64,000 bases of DNA, taken from assembly GCA_024704765.1 (NCBI GenBank), contig JAKMXF010000334.1, forward strand, positions 124,001 through 188,000. The letters are read 5' to 3'. The DNA is from Oopsacas minuta. Taxonomy: Eukaryota; Porifera; Hexactinellida; Lyssacinosida; Leucopsacidae. Positions 37,501 through 46,920 of the stretch are shown one piece after another; within the stretch, counting starts at the first letter, position 1, and each line of letters opens with the position of its first letter. The notes below the pieces were generated by a model. That model did no database searches and had not been told where the DNA came from. It saw only the letters and a program-made list of their open reading frames with translations. The position numbers were made by a program, and so were the translations under genes.

Positions 37501-40234
37501 TACCAGATTATTCGCAAGAGAATTACGTCACAAAGCAATGAAACACAAATAGATCATGGTATAACAACTTCAGTGTAACCACGTCAATATAAACACCAAC
37601 AGATGGTCAAAATTTCGTTGCATTATCCAGAGTTCGTATTAACCTGAGGCTAAGTAGTGCAAATTGAATAACCAGTAAAAGGACGATTTTATGTAAATAT
37701 TTGTTCGTTTCAACCGGAAATTCTTATTAACCTGTCGTGTTCGTATTAACGAGGATCCACTTTATAATAATACTGTATTATCAAAAGGAGGAACACTTCA
37801 CTTGAGACGTTAGAACATGACTACTACGATTTGACAGAGGGAGTTGAACAGAAAATATCTGCTACCGAATCAGTTAACAGTTTTCCTCCTGACCTATCCT
37901 CTGGACCTCAACCCTACCTCTCTCCTATCCAGAATGCACACCCACCTCCCCCTGTACCCACTAGGATCGATTCATCACCTCACCTATCCGTAAGCGAGCT
38001 CTCTCGTACCAAAACAACTCCAACTAAGTTGAAATTACCTAACACGGAATCAGAATCAGAAGATCAACAAAAATGTAAAACTCTATCACCTGCAGACACA
38101 AGCCAGAAATGCACACCAAATTCTGATAAAAATTCAAGATTTTTCCTTATGGAATCTCTCATCTATCAATCTTCTAAGTATAGAAGAGAATCAGAATCTG
38201 TAGAGAAGAGCGGACAACTTGGGCTGTTTAGTAAATTTTCCACTCTCTCTGGAAGTAATGATAATACTAAGCAGAAGAATTATAGTTTTGTTTCTTATAT
38301 TTCAGAAGGAAATAAAGTAGATGTTCCTCCTACTAAGACTAAACTGGAGAGAATGAGTTCTGGCGGATCGAGGAAAAACCTTTCTCAAGGTTGGTGCAGT
38401 TATAGAATTACGGTAGAACTCGGTTAATAGTGAGATGAAATCCAATATATTTCCCTAATTTCGGGTCGGTTCGGGTTCTGAATCGATCTCATTTATTTAC
38501 CATTCATTTGAATACAATCCCTATTCGTATAAGACGTATACTCGGATAGTACGTACTAATTTTTACTTCCCGAAGAGGGATGTCTTATCAGAGTTCTACT
38601 TTAATTAATTGAGATGTCCGCTACTAATTCGTGACTTGAGTTTTATATATTTCGATCGACATATCTGGAGTACAGCTTGCGTTAGTATTCTAACCAATTA
38701 CTTTGATTATTTTTGGTAATTTCTAGGATCAGTTAAATATCCCAAATGTGTGAAACTCTGAATAATCACCGAATATGTGTGATATTCGAAATACCAGCTG
38801 TAAGTGCAAATTTGCAGCCCAACATTTACACATTTTCAATGTTCATGTTTGATTAATGGGATTATTAAATTTTGTAACGTTAATGTACGGATATTGTTCA
38901 TGACAATTGGGCATCTCCCTAAAGGAGATACTTCTATTAAATCACTAAATTATACTTGAAAGACTAATGGAGGATTTATTTAACATAATTATAGAAGAGA
39001 AGGCTGCATGGTCAACACTTGGGAAACAGAATGGATTCTTCGGATCTTTATCCAAGGAGAGAGCTGAAGAATTGCTAAAACAGGTTTGTAGATATGAGAT
39101 TATTTCATCGTGTGAGGGAATACTCGCAGAAACAACAAATTCTTTTGTTCTTAGTGTTGAATGAAGAAATCTTTGTTCATTTAATTATATCTCAACAAAA
39201 CAAGCGATCTTTACATAAAGAACGAAAGTCAAAAATACCTTTTTGTAATTCTATTGATAATCTATTAATCAGTAACTTATTAGATTATGTCTAAACACTG
39301 TTCTTTTGAGAAGATTGACAATACTATACGTGTATGCATGTACGTATTTATATATTTGATTGTTTGTAGAATGCAGTTGATGGAGAGTATCTTATCCGAG
39401 CTAGTTCAACAAAAGAAGATTCATTTGTATTATGTGTTTATCATGGGACAAAGTATGTTATTCTATTCTATTATCTATTCAGAGTGTATTTGCATTTTCA
39501 TCTTTGCCGCCTTAAATCTGGGTATGCAGTTAGAGAAAACAGTAGAACCTCTATAAGTGAGGGAGGTCGGGACAGCGAATCTCCTGATAACCTCCCATTC
39601 CCCATTTATACTTTCTAATGTAAAGTCTTGAGCTTTTTGAGTCAAAATGCATAGCCACTTCCTCTAACGACTGTTTTTCAAAGATATTTGATTATTATAA
39701 TGTGCCTTGAGGTTGTTGTGGGTGAATATGCTAAGTGTGTTTATTCCATTAATTCATTATGCGTTTAGCACTTGGTTTACCTAGTTTCCGCGAAAACTTA
39801 TTTTTTAATCTCTTTGAGATAATTACACATTCAAGTTATTCTGTAAGTATTCGGTTAATTCAGTAGCTCTCGTTATAACTAAGCGCTCAGGACAGCAGTT
39901 TCATTCCATTATAAGCGGTATTTCGTTGTGTTCTAAGTAAAATCAATTACTTTCAAGCTGTAGTGGGTAAAGAATAACTTCGTTATAACTGGAGTTTACT
40001 GTATTGTGATTCTGCAATAAAGTTGCTTAATCCTAAAATATAACGTTTTGTAGTGTCCATCGGTATCTTATACAATTCAAAGACGGTAAATTCGTAACAG
40101 GAGAACCTCCTCTCAGCTTCACAGATTTCTCATCTGTTGTCAGTCACTATAAACTCAATGCATTAGAGGTTACAATAGGCAAAGAAGATATTTTACTAAA
40201 ACAACCTTTATTAATGAAACGACAACAAAAATGA
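25518..40234 (+). CDS. PX-SH3-SH3-SH2 adaptor protein, multi-exon
   Basis: Predicted cytosolic signalling adaptor of about 840 residues. Exons: 25518-25619, 25917-25997, 26337-26400, 29377-29423, 30125-30216, 30781-30845, 33013-33111, 33410-33802, 34193-34413, 35430-35580, 36107-36284, 36614-36674, 37807-38389, 38963-39083, 39370-39452, 40054-40234. All junctions agree in phase except 38389/38963, so a small exon is missing there. PX domain (residues about 10-145): VYILKSVWSG, then RSYYQLWHYQ with the lipid-binding Arg, LPPLPG, and a C-terminal helix as in p47phox/TKS proteins. SH3-1 spans exons 7-8 (FKVVGNFSSDDIELLNVYEG, GWCFCKRE). SH3-2 spans exons 11-12 (IVDQGDLVKVIQ, NGWWDVR, IPATKL). A Pro/Ser-rich linker (HPPPPVPTR) leads to a C-terminal SH2 with GEYLIRASS holding the phosphotyrosine-binding Arg. 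PX-SH3-SH3 is the order of NADPH-oxidase organisers; the SH2 is unexpected. Confidence 0.8.
26048..26067. repeat. (TA)n microsatellite
   Basis: About ten TA units in an intron. Confidence 0.95.
26591..26660 (+). repeat. Dispersed repeat, copy 1
   Basis: GGGAAAATGTGTGATTTTAT followed by GACGTCAAAAGGTGCT; the same sequence occurs inverted at about 40818-40885. Intronic here. Confidence 0.75.
27195..27300. repeat. Dispersed repeat shared with 55983-56040
   Basis: GACTCAAATTAGTGCAGGAT followed by CAATATA recurs as GACTCAAATAAGTACAGGAT plus CAATATA near 55988, and both continue into AGT-rich sequence ending near AAAAAAGTKCCG. Repeat class unknown. Confidence 0.6.
27322..27353. repeat. Short hairpin
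   Basis: GGGAAGAATA and its exact reverse complement TATTCTTCCC with an 8-nt loop; flanking CCCCCTC/CAGGGGG lengthens the stem imperfectly. Intronic. Confidence 0.6.
27400..27563. repeat. TA-flanked CAGT-ended MITE
   Basis: Ends CAGTTGAGTCTCTTTAATAC and, inverted, CAGTAGAGTCTCGTTAATAC; about 24 of 28 terminal bases match. TA on both sides. 164 bp, in intron 3 of the PX-SH3-SH2 gene. Confidence 0.85.
27830..28103. repeat. TA-flanked CAGT-ended MITE
   Basis: Ends CAGTAGAGTCTCATTAATAC and, inverted, CAGTAGACTCTCGTTAATAC, with TA on both sides. 274 bp. Same family as the copy at 27400. The interior has a run of G/C-rich sequence (about 28000-28045) unlike its surroundings. Confidence 0.85.
28448..28789 (-). 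CDS. Small hypothetical ORF with C-terminal membrane segment, intronic antisense
   Basis: 113-residue ORF lying antisense in intron 3 of the PX-SH3-SH2 gene. The first 85 residues are charged and polar (HRKLIKKTKLIQSKLARC, RGHEICERENEQLC) and the last 25 are strongly hydrophobic (LMNLIITFIFRIVMVCVI), which suggests a tail-anchored protein. No family recognised. It has an ATG start (28789) and is longer than most chance ORFs here, but it may still be spurious. It could also be one exon of something larger. Confidence 0.35.
   Translation of the reverse strand: MSTRYSNRDCRLLITPFYGDPIRDIELGHPPDYTHKSSSHRKLIKKTKLIQSKLARCNVGAEERIVELDDPSIAERGHEICERENEQLCLELMNLIITFIFRIVMVCVIKNRA
30519..30638. repeat. 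CAGTGGAACCTGC MITE
   Basis: Starts CAGTGGAACCTGCATAAACC and ends in GCAGGTTCCACTG, 13 perfect terminal bases, 120 bp. In intron 5 of the PX-SH3-SH2 gene. A TA follows the right end only. Confidence 0.8.
31321..32556 (+). CDS. NHL-repeat protein nested in an intron
   Basis: Single-exon gene of 411 residues lying wholly within intron 6 (30846-33012) of the PX-SH3-SH2 gene, on the same strand. N-terminal region: Ser/Glu-rich (about 1-25), then a coiled coil (about 25-90) like the helical part of TRIM-NHL proteins, without RING or B-box. The C-terminal 270 residues are an NHL beta-propeller: GKQGHGKNEFHNPRSVFLDE, NELYIVDAGNARIKIL, and later blades FNDPRGICTGNNGDIYVAY and NNIFISDVHVNSIKVFSKSG. 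NHL propellers bind RNA or protein; the target is unknown. Start chosen at ATG 31321 (MADSESFD), the first Met of the open frame. Related to the NHL genes at 43890-49753. Confidence 0.88.
   Translation: MADSESFDSASNASLSSEEEIDRIFSSVQWEISNTFDQLLLAVTKRRDLLLDKLNNIRTNYERKTKLLNDDIQGLTSMKDSILGTNHRDSLKLSSLARKNCLEEVESGMRESSSPLASPVPEFNCEFDSLLAKIAELGSLADCRGMYDGKNRPYRAIGKQGHGKNEFHNPRSVFLDEKRNELYIVDAGNARIKILNIPYFEFKHEFGKKYLLSPWGITIWEDFIFVTDESLNQLLKFSLSRFKLVSCLGCNDDEFFNDPRGICTGNNGDIYVAYLTTNRVAVFTPELEFKQYIGETQLYHPHDVKFSTQILFVLDESPYCIHLYNTNGHELYRVVKRGVNSDVLHAIFFYLDSFNNIFISDVHVNSIKVFSKSGLLIHDIKEAVNTPKGLALTSKNQLISCSGSYHRIEIY
35665..35714. repeat. 50-bp palindrome / hairpin
   Basis: TATGAAAAGTGGGTCA (35665-35680) and its perfect reverse complement (35699-35714) flank an 18-nt centre, CCCATTGTCGATAATGGC, that is itself partly self-complementary (CCATT ... 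AATGG). In intron 10 of the PX-SH3-SH2 gene. It could fold as a precursor-like RNA hairpin or be a fold-back element. Confidence 0.85.
37103..37240. repeat. CAGTCAACTCC MITE
   Basis: Left end CAGTCAACTCCCGTAATATC; right end inverted starts CAGTCAAGTG then TCAACTTCCGTTATAACGAA, so the inverted repeat is offset by about 8 bp. 138 bp, intronic. Related to 39861-40001. Confidence 0.65.
39861..40001. repeat. CAGT-ended MITE with GTTATAAC subterminal motif
   Basis: Ends CAGTAGCTCTCGTTATAACT and, inverted, CAGTAAACTCCAGTTATAAC. 141 bp, in the last intron of the PX-SH3-SH2 gene. Confidence 0.75.
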
Positions 40235-41076
40235 GGTCTAATTTTCTATGTTTTATTCTCATAAACAGGTATTATACATATTTTATGTGTAAAGAATTGT
40301 GTATTTCAATATTTTTAATAGAACAATGCATGAAAACTGTACAATTTGGAATTATTATTTGGAGAAAAGATTATTAATTCTTTCATTCTATTTGTATTAT
40401 ATGTTTGATGTCTGATGTTAGTTTCGATTATTTTCCGATCCTAAATTTGATTTTTATTGCATTTTGAGTTACGAATTATTCGTTTTTCTTATATGTACAA
40501 TATTTTTCAATTGTCTAGTTTTTGGAATTTGCCCATATTTGCCCGTTTTATGTGTCATTCCTATTAACATCCTTAATACAAATGCATTGCCTATATTAAA
40601 ATGAAGATGGTAATATCAGAATTTCAATTTATTAATCTAGGTTACTTTGGAGGATATACGTCAGGTATAATCGATCAGATACCGACATTTCGTTCCAGTT
40701 TTCCAGACATTGTATGTTTGAATCAGGTCATTTAACCGATTACGGCTGAAGTGTTACGTTCATAGTGAAAAGGAACATAAATTTTACAATTCGTTTTAAC
40801 CAATTTCCTCACCAAAAACTAGATTGTAGCACCTTTTTGACGTCATAAAATCACACATTTTCCCGGCAGTATTCGGTTAAGACCCTCCTTTAGTTCTTGA
40901 GGTGAGGATTCACCATGGATTAACGGAATGCCCTTGAACGATCAAAGAATTGTTGGTTTTGCAACAAACAATCAAAACTACTAAATAGTGATTGTCTAAA
41001 TTTGCATATCTATTAATTTCCTATTCTAATCTCATATTAGCAGCTATTATATTAAAGGGTATATGATCAAATACAA
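40235..41076. other. Intergenic, adaptor / WD40 gene
   Basis: AT-rich 3' flank followed by the inverted copy of the dispersed repeat (about 40818-40885) that also occurs at 26591. No gene seen. Confidence 0.5.
40818..40885 (-). repeat. Dispersed repeat, copy 2 (inverted)
   Basis: The reverse complement contains GGGAAAATGTGTGATTTTAT then GACGTCAAAAAGGTGCT, nearly identical to 26591-26660 over about 60 bp, with matching TTAACCGA sequence before it. Confidence 0.75.
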
Positions 41077-42111
41077 ATGAAGCGAGCAGAAGAAACACAC
41101 TCCCTCGTATCATCATCTCAGGATTTTACAGATGCTATTATGCCAAAAGAACCTCACACACGAGGTAGTATTAAACCTGTAACCACAATGCATAGCAACA
41201 ATTTAATATACTCAACAGACTTCTGTTCTCCTGATACAGTAGCTGCAGGTGATGCTAAAGGGTTCATAGATCTATTCCAGTTTAATAATTGTGGTAATAC
41301 ATTAAAGCTGTACTCGCTTTCTAACAATACTTACCAGCCTATAACTGCTATCAAATTCCGACCTGGCTCTCTGGAAGATATCAGTAATATTCTACTGAGC
41401 ACATCTTCAAATGGTGACGTCATACATTGGCACGTACCTAGCAAATCAGTGTTGAGTTGTATAAGGGAAGAAAGGCAGGTGTTGAGCTGTGCATACTCAT
41501 CAGATGGTCTATCCTTCGCTACTTGCGGGAGTGATTCTAAGATTATCGTGTATGACGAAGAGAAACTTTGTCCAATAAGTACACTTGATCATTTTGGAAA
41601 ATCAACAGAAATGTCTGGTCACATTTTCCGTGTGTTTTCAGTTAAATATTATCCTGACATGTCTAATCTGTTAGCTACAAGTGGATGGGATGGTTCAATA
41701 CATTTCTGGGATATGAGAGTTTCCCAGCAGTCTGTAATGCATCTAGCAGGACCGTTAGTTTGTGCAGACTCTATAGCATTCAATCCTACAGGCGACAGCA
41801 TTGTTACCGGATCTTTCCGTAAAGAAAATCCCTTACAAGTATGGTCAGTTAGAGACGGTAGCAATTCTTCTAATTTTAACTCATGCGCTATAAACTCACA
41901 ACTGTATGCAGCTACATGGCTAGACAGCAACCTGATCGCTTGTGGAGGCACGAATAAATCCGCGGTTTATCTCGTACGTTATCCAGATGAATATGTGGAG
42001 GGTGAGGCTTTAAATTTCGCAGAAGGTATTTACTGTTTGGGCTCCTCGAGTAAACTCAAGAATTTCTGTGTAGGTAGTGGTTCATCTCTTTACATGTACT
42101 CTTACAAATAA
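41077..42111 (+). CDS. WD40-repeat protein, single exon
   Basis: 344 residues forming a WD40 beta-propeller. Blades are recognisable from GDVIHWHVPSKSVLS, SYSSDGLSFATCGSDSKIIV-like AYSSDGLSFATCGSDSKI, then LLATSGWDGSIHFWDMR and DSIVTGSFRKENPLQVWSVR; about six or seven blades fill the chain after a polar N terminus of about 30 residues. WD40 propellers are protein-interaction scaffolds, and no catalytic or localisation motif allows a specific name. I considered RAE1 and PEX7 and found no specific match. Start at ATG 41077. Confidence 0.85.
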   Translation: MKRAEETHSLVSSSQDFTDAIMPKEPHTRGSIKPVTTMHSNNLIYSTDFCSPDTVAAGDAKGFIDLFQFNNCGNTLKLYSLSNNTYQPITAIKFRPGSLEDISNILLSTSSNGDVIHWHVPSKSVLSCIREERQVLSCAYSSDGLSFATCGSDSKIIVYDEEKLCPISTLDHFGKSTEMSGHIFRVFSVKYYPDMSNLLATSGWDGSIHFWDMRVSQQSVMHLAGPLVCADSIAFNPTGDSIVTGSFRKENPLQVWSVRDGSNSSNFNSCAINSQLYAATWLDSNLIACGGTNKSAVYLVRYPDEYVEGEALNFAEGIYCLGSSSKLKNFCVGSGSSLYMYSYK

Positions 42112-43889
42112 CCATTTGATCGAACTCTTACAGAGAGGAGTAATTCATATATATATCAGATTTATTTGTTGTTGAAATATCTCGTTAGTCGTACTGTATT
42201 TATTTATCTTGTGCTCAACTTAAATTTATATTATATTAAACAGAAATAATCACTTCGTACCCCGCTTTGAGTACAACGACAATTTGCATTCGCTTTAACT
42301 TTTATGAAAATGACTGTTTCATGACACTCTCTACACACGAATGAGAATTTACTCTTATTGTATCACCTGTGATAATGTGTACACTTTATACAATTTCTTA
42401 ATTACTGGTATATGTTTTTTTCTAATCACAACAATTTTTGAACAGCTGTTTACATGTACATTGTATTTGCCTGAATAAGTGCCGGTGACTAGAATACCAT
42501 TCCAAGACTTGTCAATATAAATTGATCGCCACCCTCTAGAAGAATCTTTTGTTGAAATTTTACGCCAAAAATTTTGACGAAAAAATGTCCACTAAATAAT
42601 AATCCCTGGGGAACTTGTCTAGTAATTGTAAAATATCATATTACGTGTATTATTATATACATATTATAGAATTGGGTGTATTTAATATATACCTCTATGA
42701 TTACTTCTATGAACAGACTTTATAGAAGTATGAGCCGAGGTTATATTCTACTCATCCCTGGATTAATGTACTCGTATCTTCACTGTATATTGTATGTACT
42801 GTAAATCTGTGGAGAAATTATTGTTTCTTAGTTCACAAATTTTTATACATTTTCATTCATGAATTAATCAATATTTCAATCTAGATACGTAGTAGCAAAT
42901 ATTCGAAATTAAGCGTCCTGCCCTGTCAGATGTTAGGTTCAAACACAGGTTACTAGAATACAAAATATTACTCTATAGTTCCAATTTCGGAAAATCCTCA
43001 AATGCCAATTGAATACACATGCAATATGTTCTGAAATTATGTAGTAAGTAGCAGTATACATTATCTTATGTAGATGTCGTGGCGCCTTCACGGACACGAA
43101 GTGTTTGCCCAAGCCGCGCAGCACAAGCAACCGAAGCGGCTTGTATAAAACGTAAATAATACAACACAGGAGACTTATTTTGATAGTTGTAGGTAGCCAA
43201 TATTAATAATTATATAACTTAAATTAGATCACAATCACCTCCACCACCTTCACCATCTCCTCTACGTATAGGTTGTTCCGACTATACTATAGTAACGGAT
43301 GGATTATGGCATAGGCCAAATAGGCCATGACCTAGGGGGCCCGTCTATAGGTAAATTTACTGCAAATTGTTCAAAGGAGGCTTTGTTTTGGGAAGATAGA
43401 CTCACGTTCGTGCTGAGCAAAGATTTTAATATTTACAATTAAGTTACGCTTCCTTGTGCTACTCGGTTGCGGTCGCTTTGTGTCCGCAATAGGCGCCCTT
43501 CGGCCCCTAGGTTACTCCTAATCAACCGATAATTTGTCTCGTGACCCTCGACCATTGTGATTCCTACTGTGTCCCTCTAATTCAGCGTTTCTTAACCCTC
43601 CTGGGATATGTCCATATAGCCATACTTAGTTCTGTATAATGACCACACCCAAGTCGATTGTCCATGTCTGGTCATATTTGGACATGTTGGCTAAGTTTGG
43701 GAATTGGACACAAATTCACTGATCAAAATATGATGAAAAACCAAGTTGGTCACATGCCCACAGGTTAGGGTTTCAATCACAGACCTATTTTCTAATCCCG
43801 ACGATATAATAGTGCAGGAAAATAGATAATTTCCAAGTAACAAGTTTCTTACCTTATATTATACTAATTTTGATAGTTAATGTTAACTG
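42112..43889. other. Gene-free stretch with repeat fragments
   Basis: Contains a degenerate relative of the 1372 MITE end (TTTGCCTGAATAAGTGCCGG near 42468), a GC-rich dispersed repeat (43078-43150), and possible degenerate hAT-type ends (CAGCGTTTCTTAACCCTCCT near 43585). No gene seen. Confidence 0.5.
43078..43150. repeat. GC-rich dispersed repeat shared with 12297-12370
   Basis: ACACGAAGTGTTTGCCCAAG followed by CCGCGCAGCACAAGCAACCG matches ACACGTAGTGTTCGCGAGCC followed by ACGCAGCGCAAGAAACCG at about 12312-12350. A further inverted-looking relative lies near 43445-43500. No RNA fold or ORF identified. Confidence 0.6.
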
Positions 43890-44810
43890 ATGGCTACAGC
43901 TAATCCTAGCTTCTCAACTGAGATAATTTCCGAGTTAGATTTGAAAAGAGACAGAGAGAATGTTAAAAGTAGAGTTGACTACAAAAGTAAGATACAACCT
44001 CCACTGAGTGTTTGTGTGGGAGGAAGGGGAATGGACCGAGTTTTCGATCCACATGGTGTTACAGTTGATAATAGTACAGGAGATATTTATGTTGCAGAAT
44101 TTAATAATGATTGTATCAAAGTGTTTGATAGTAATTGTAAATACATTTTTCAATTTGGAGGCAAAGTAGGTGAAGGAAAGATATGCTATCCTCGTTGTTT
44201 AGTTATTTATAGAGATATATTATATATTTCTCAGGGACCTTACGTTAGTTCTTTTTGTATTATCAAATATCAACTTGATGGTAGATATATTTGTAGAATA
44301 GGGACAGATGGAGAAGATGAAATGGAATTTACTATCCCTTATGGTTTGACAGTTGATAAATCTAACGGGGATATTTATATTTGTGATACTGGCAATGAGC
44401 GGGTTCAAATACTTACAAATGCTTTAACATTTAAATCTCAGTTTGGAAAAGATTTGCTCTCTAGCCCTCTTGACGTAAAACTGACAGAATATTTCATATT
44501 TGTTATGGATGACTCAAATCCTTGTCTCCATCTCTTTGACTACAATCTTATTCTACAGAAGAGTATTATTTCTAAAGGACCTGGAATGCAAGTTACCGAA
44601 TCGTATTCGTATTCTTTCTTTATTGATAATTCTAGAAATATTCTTATTCCTGATCAGGAATCTAATGCTATTCTTATATTCAATCCTCTCTATGAATTGA
44701 TTCATAAGATTTCTGTGAATAAGAATCCATTTGGAATTACAGCAGATGATGAAGGAAGAATTATTGTAATAGTGTCTTGTACTGACTGGAATTGGCTTCA
44801 GATATTTTGA
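43890..44810 (+). CDS. NHL-repeat protein (propeller only)
   Basis: Single-exon gene of 306 residues, consisting almost wholly of NHL repeats. Blades: GVTVDNSTGDIYVAEFNNDC then IKVFDSNCKYIFQFGG, and YGLTVDKSNGDIYICDTGNE then RVQILTNALTFKSQFG. The degenerate later blades include LDVKLTEYFIFVMDDSNPCL. The N terminus (about 1-45) is polar and too short for the coiled coil seen in its neighbours, and there is no RING or B-box. It belongs to the local NHL family. The target is unknown. Confidence 0.9.
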   Translation: MATANPSFSTEIISELDLKRDRENVKSRVDYKSKIQPPLSVCVGGRGMDRVFDPHGVTVDNSTGDIYVAEFNNDCIKVFDSNCKYIFQFGGKVGEGKICYPRCLVIYRDILYISQGPYVSSFCIIKYQLDGRYICRIGTDGEDEMEFTIPYGLTVDKSNGDIYICDTGNERVQILTNALTFKSQFGKDLLSSPLDVKLTEYFIFVMDDSNPCLHLFDYNLILQKSIISKGPGMQVTESYSYSFFIDNSRNILIPDQESNAILIFNPLYELIHKISVNKNPFGITADDEGRIIVIVSCTDWNWLQIF

Positions 44811-45404
44811 GGATATCTCATTCCACTTTGTCAGAATCTCGTCCTTCTTATTTCTTCTCGTTGTTTCCAAATTCTTTATTCCTGTATTATTCTTTAATAC
44901 TTTTTGAGATATTTTGACATATACTCTACATATGGCAATCATGTGCAAATACGAGAAATTTCAAAATATCTACTCATAGCTTTTGAGTTATAGCCTCAAC
45001 AAACAGAAACACATTTCCTTAGCAACAAGGAATGTGGTCACATTCCATCAATACCAACCACTTTTCGTCTTTGTCATTATATACAACTGTCAAGCATTAT
45101 AAACACTGAAAACATGGTTTAAACACAGCTTGAAAAGTAGCATTTTCTCTCTCTAAAAATAGCCTTTGCGAAACCGCATGATTTAGGCGATTGAATTGCA
45201 TACTTTGACACCATATTCCTATATGTCACTAATACACACTTAACAACAAACAAACAAACAGAATTTGTATATCTTTCCCAATATATTCTTGTATTAGCTA
45301 TAACTCTTCTATAAATGATTTAATACTAATTCTATTGAAACTTGATAGAAATCTAAAAGTTAATATGAACTCAGTTCTTATATAAATTTACTGAATAGAT
45401 TGTT
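44811..45404. other. Intergenic; last 165 bp is part of the NHL inverted repeat
   Basis: From about 45241 the sequence matches the inverted copy upstream of 49753, so a shared 5' flank/promoter was duplicated along with the gene. Confidence 0.6.
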
Positions 45405-46688
45405 ATGTATCAATTAGAACTGAACCAAAATATTATGGCAACACGAGTACCAGCAGAAGTTGAACTAATTGAGGGAAATGAGTGGGAAAGAGAACTAGAA
45501 ATCCTTGTGGAACAGGTCCAACATGAGAAAGATAAAGTACGTGACATCTTCCAACAGCTACACAGTCTGTTAGCTGTCAGAGAGCAGAGTTTGTTAGTAG
45601 AATTAGATGATGTTGTTGTACGAGCTAGGTTAGAGGTTAAGGAAAAGATAGATGTCATACAGGAGTTACAAAAAGCCAAAGAAGCGTTAGATAAAGAGTT
45701 AACTAAGAATAAACTCAGAGAAGTATTACAGAAGAACTTGAGTACACTAGATGAGAAAATCAGGGAAGAGAAAGGAAGAGGTGTTAATGTGAGGTGGGTA
45801 GATTTGGAATGGAAGAGGGAACAGCTGGAACAATCGATCATTGAGGTGTGTAAGGTTGTTACATTCAAGGAGAAACCATTCAGAACTGAGGACTATTCCA
45901 GAAAGCTACGTCCCGTATGGTCCCGTGAAGGGACAGGTCCTAGTCGGATCGAGTGGCCAGATCAAATAGCAATCGATCCAATCTCTGAGAATATATACAT
46001 TGTTGATAGTAAGGCTCACAACATTAAGATATTCAACAAAGAAGGAAAATATCTCTACAACATATCAACACCTAAAAATCCTAGCGGCATTGCTCTAACT
46101 AATGAATTTATTTATGTATCAGCCGGTAAAACAATAGTTAAGATAGGAAGATCTAACAACAAAACAACCAAATCAGTGAAGCTAGAGAATTCTGTCTTTG
46201 GAATGGATATATACACAAACAATACGCTATATGTATGTGAACAATACAACCTATCAATACTCTTGCTTGATATGGAACTAAAAGTACAAAATCGAATAAT
46301 TCTCAATACTCCTCACGTTACTGATCGTAAAAGCATTACTTCTATAAAACTATACCAAGATAACATGTATGTAAAGTTCAATAACTCTCTCTTCCATCTA
46401 CAAATATTCCGTCTAGACGGAGAGCTAGTCAGGTGTATTATTGAGGAAACAGAGATTTTGTTTTGCAATTTCTTCACGATAGATCAATTCGGGAATATTA
46501 TCACTCCTAATTACTTTAGAAATGAAATAAAAATATTCTCTAATTCAGGAAAGCTAATCCATACAATCTCTAACAGTAACCTAGCAGAAGATGAAATGTT
46601 TGATTGTCCTATAGAAGTGGCTATTGGCAAGAATAACAGAATTATTATTGCTCAACATAGCGAGAAATATAACCTCATAGCATTCTGA
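45405..46688 (+). CDS. Coiled-coil NHL-repeat protein, copy 1
   Basis: Single-exon gene of 427 residues. Residues about 25-150 form a Glu/Lys-rich coiled coil (VEQVQHEKDKVRDIFQQLHS, KEALDKELTKNKLREVLQKN), followed by an NHL propeller (about 170-427) with WPDQIAIDPISENIYIVDSK, AHNIKIFNKEGKYLYNIS and FGNIITPNYFRNEIKIFSNS. The layout is TRIM-NHL without RING and B-box. M1 (45405) is used; M11 (MATRVPAE) is an equally plausible start. A near-identical copy sits in opposite orientation at 48470-49753. Differences cluster in propeller loops (SAGKT/SADNT, EILFCNF/WIKLCDF, FDCPIEVAIG/LRCPLGVAID), which suggests change at the binding face. Confidence 0.9.
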   Translation: MYQLELNQNIMATRVPAEVELIEGNEWERELEILVEQVQHEKDKVRDIFQQLHSLLAVREQSLLVELDDVVVRARLEVKEKIDVIQELQKAKEALDKELTKNKLREVLQKNLSTLDEKIREEKGRGVNVRWVDLEWKREQLEQSIIEVCKVVTFKEKPFRTEDYSRKLRPVWSREGTGPSRIEWPDQIAIDPISENIYIVDSKAHNIKIFNKEGKYLYNISTPKNPSGIALTNEFIYVSAGKTIVKIGRSNNKTTKSVKLENSVFGMDIYTNNTLYVCEQYNLSILLLDMELKVQNRIILNTPHVTDRKSITSIKLYQDNMYVKFNNSLFHLQIFRLDGELVRCIIEETEILFCNFFTIDQFGNIITPNYFRNEIKIFSNSGKLIHTISNSNLAEDEMFDCPIEVAIGKNNRIIIAQHSEKYNLIAF

Positions 46689-46920
46689 ATTCTTGTATTT
46701 CATTCAACTTTCGTTTTCATTATTCTTTCTTAGTTATTAAACATAATGTAGACTATTATCAATACATAACAGAGTACCTGTATATCTATACTGTACTCAT
46801 AGGGGGCAGCATCGGTTCATAGGGCAAGGAGCCTAGCCTTTTAATCTTAGTATAATATGGAACTAGAATTGATCTACAAGAATTAAACCTAAAAATAGAA
46901 TCATTTGATGATAGTATTGC

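Noticed and set aside
41077-42111. Naming the WD40 gene RAE1 or PEX7
   Set aside because: Only generic blade features are shared; no motif specific to either family was found.
45410-45868. 152-residue Ser-rich ORF antisense to the NHL coiled coil (and its twin at 49290-49748)
   Set aside because: Composition is the mirror of Glu/Lys-rich heptads on the other strand; it occurs in both copies only because the gene is duplicated.
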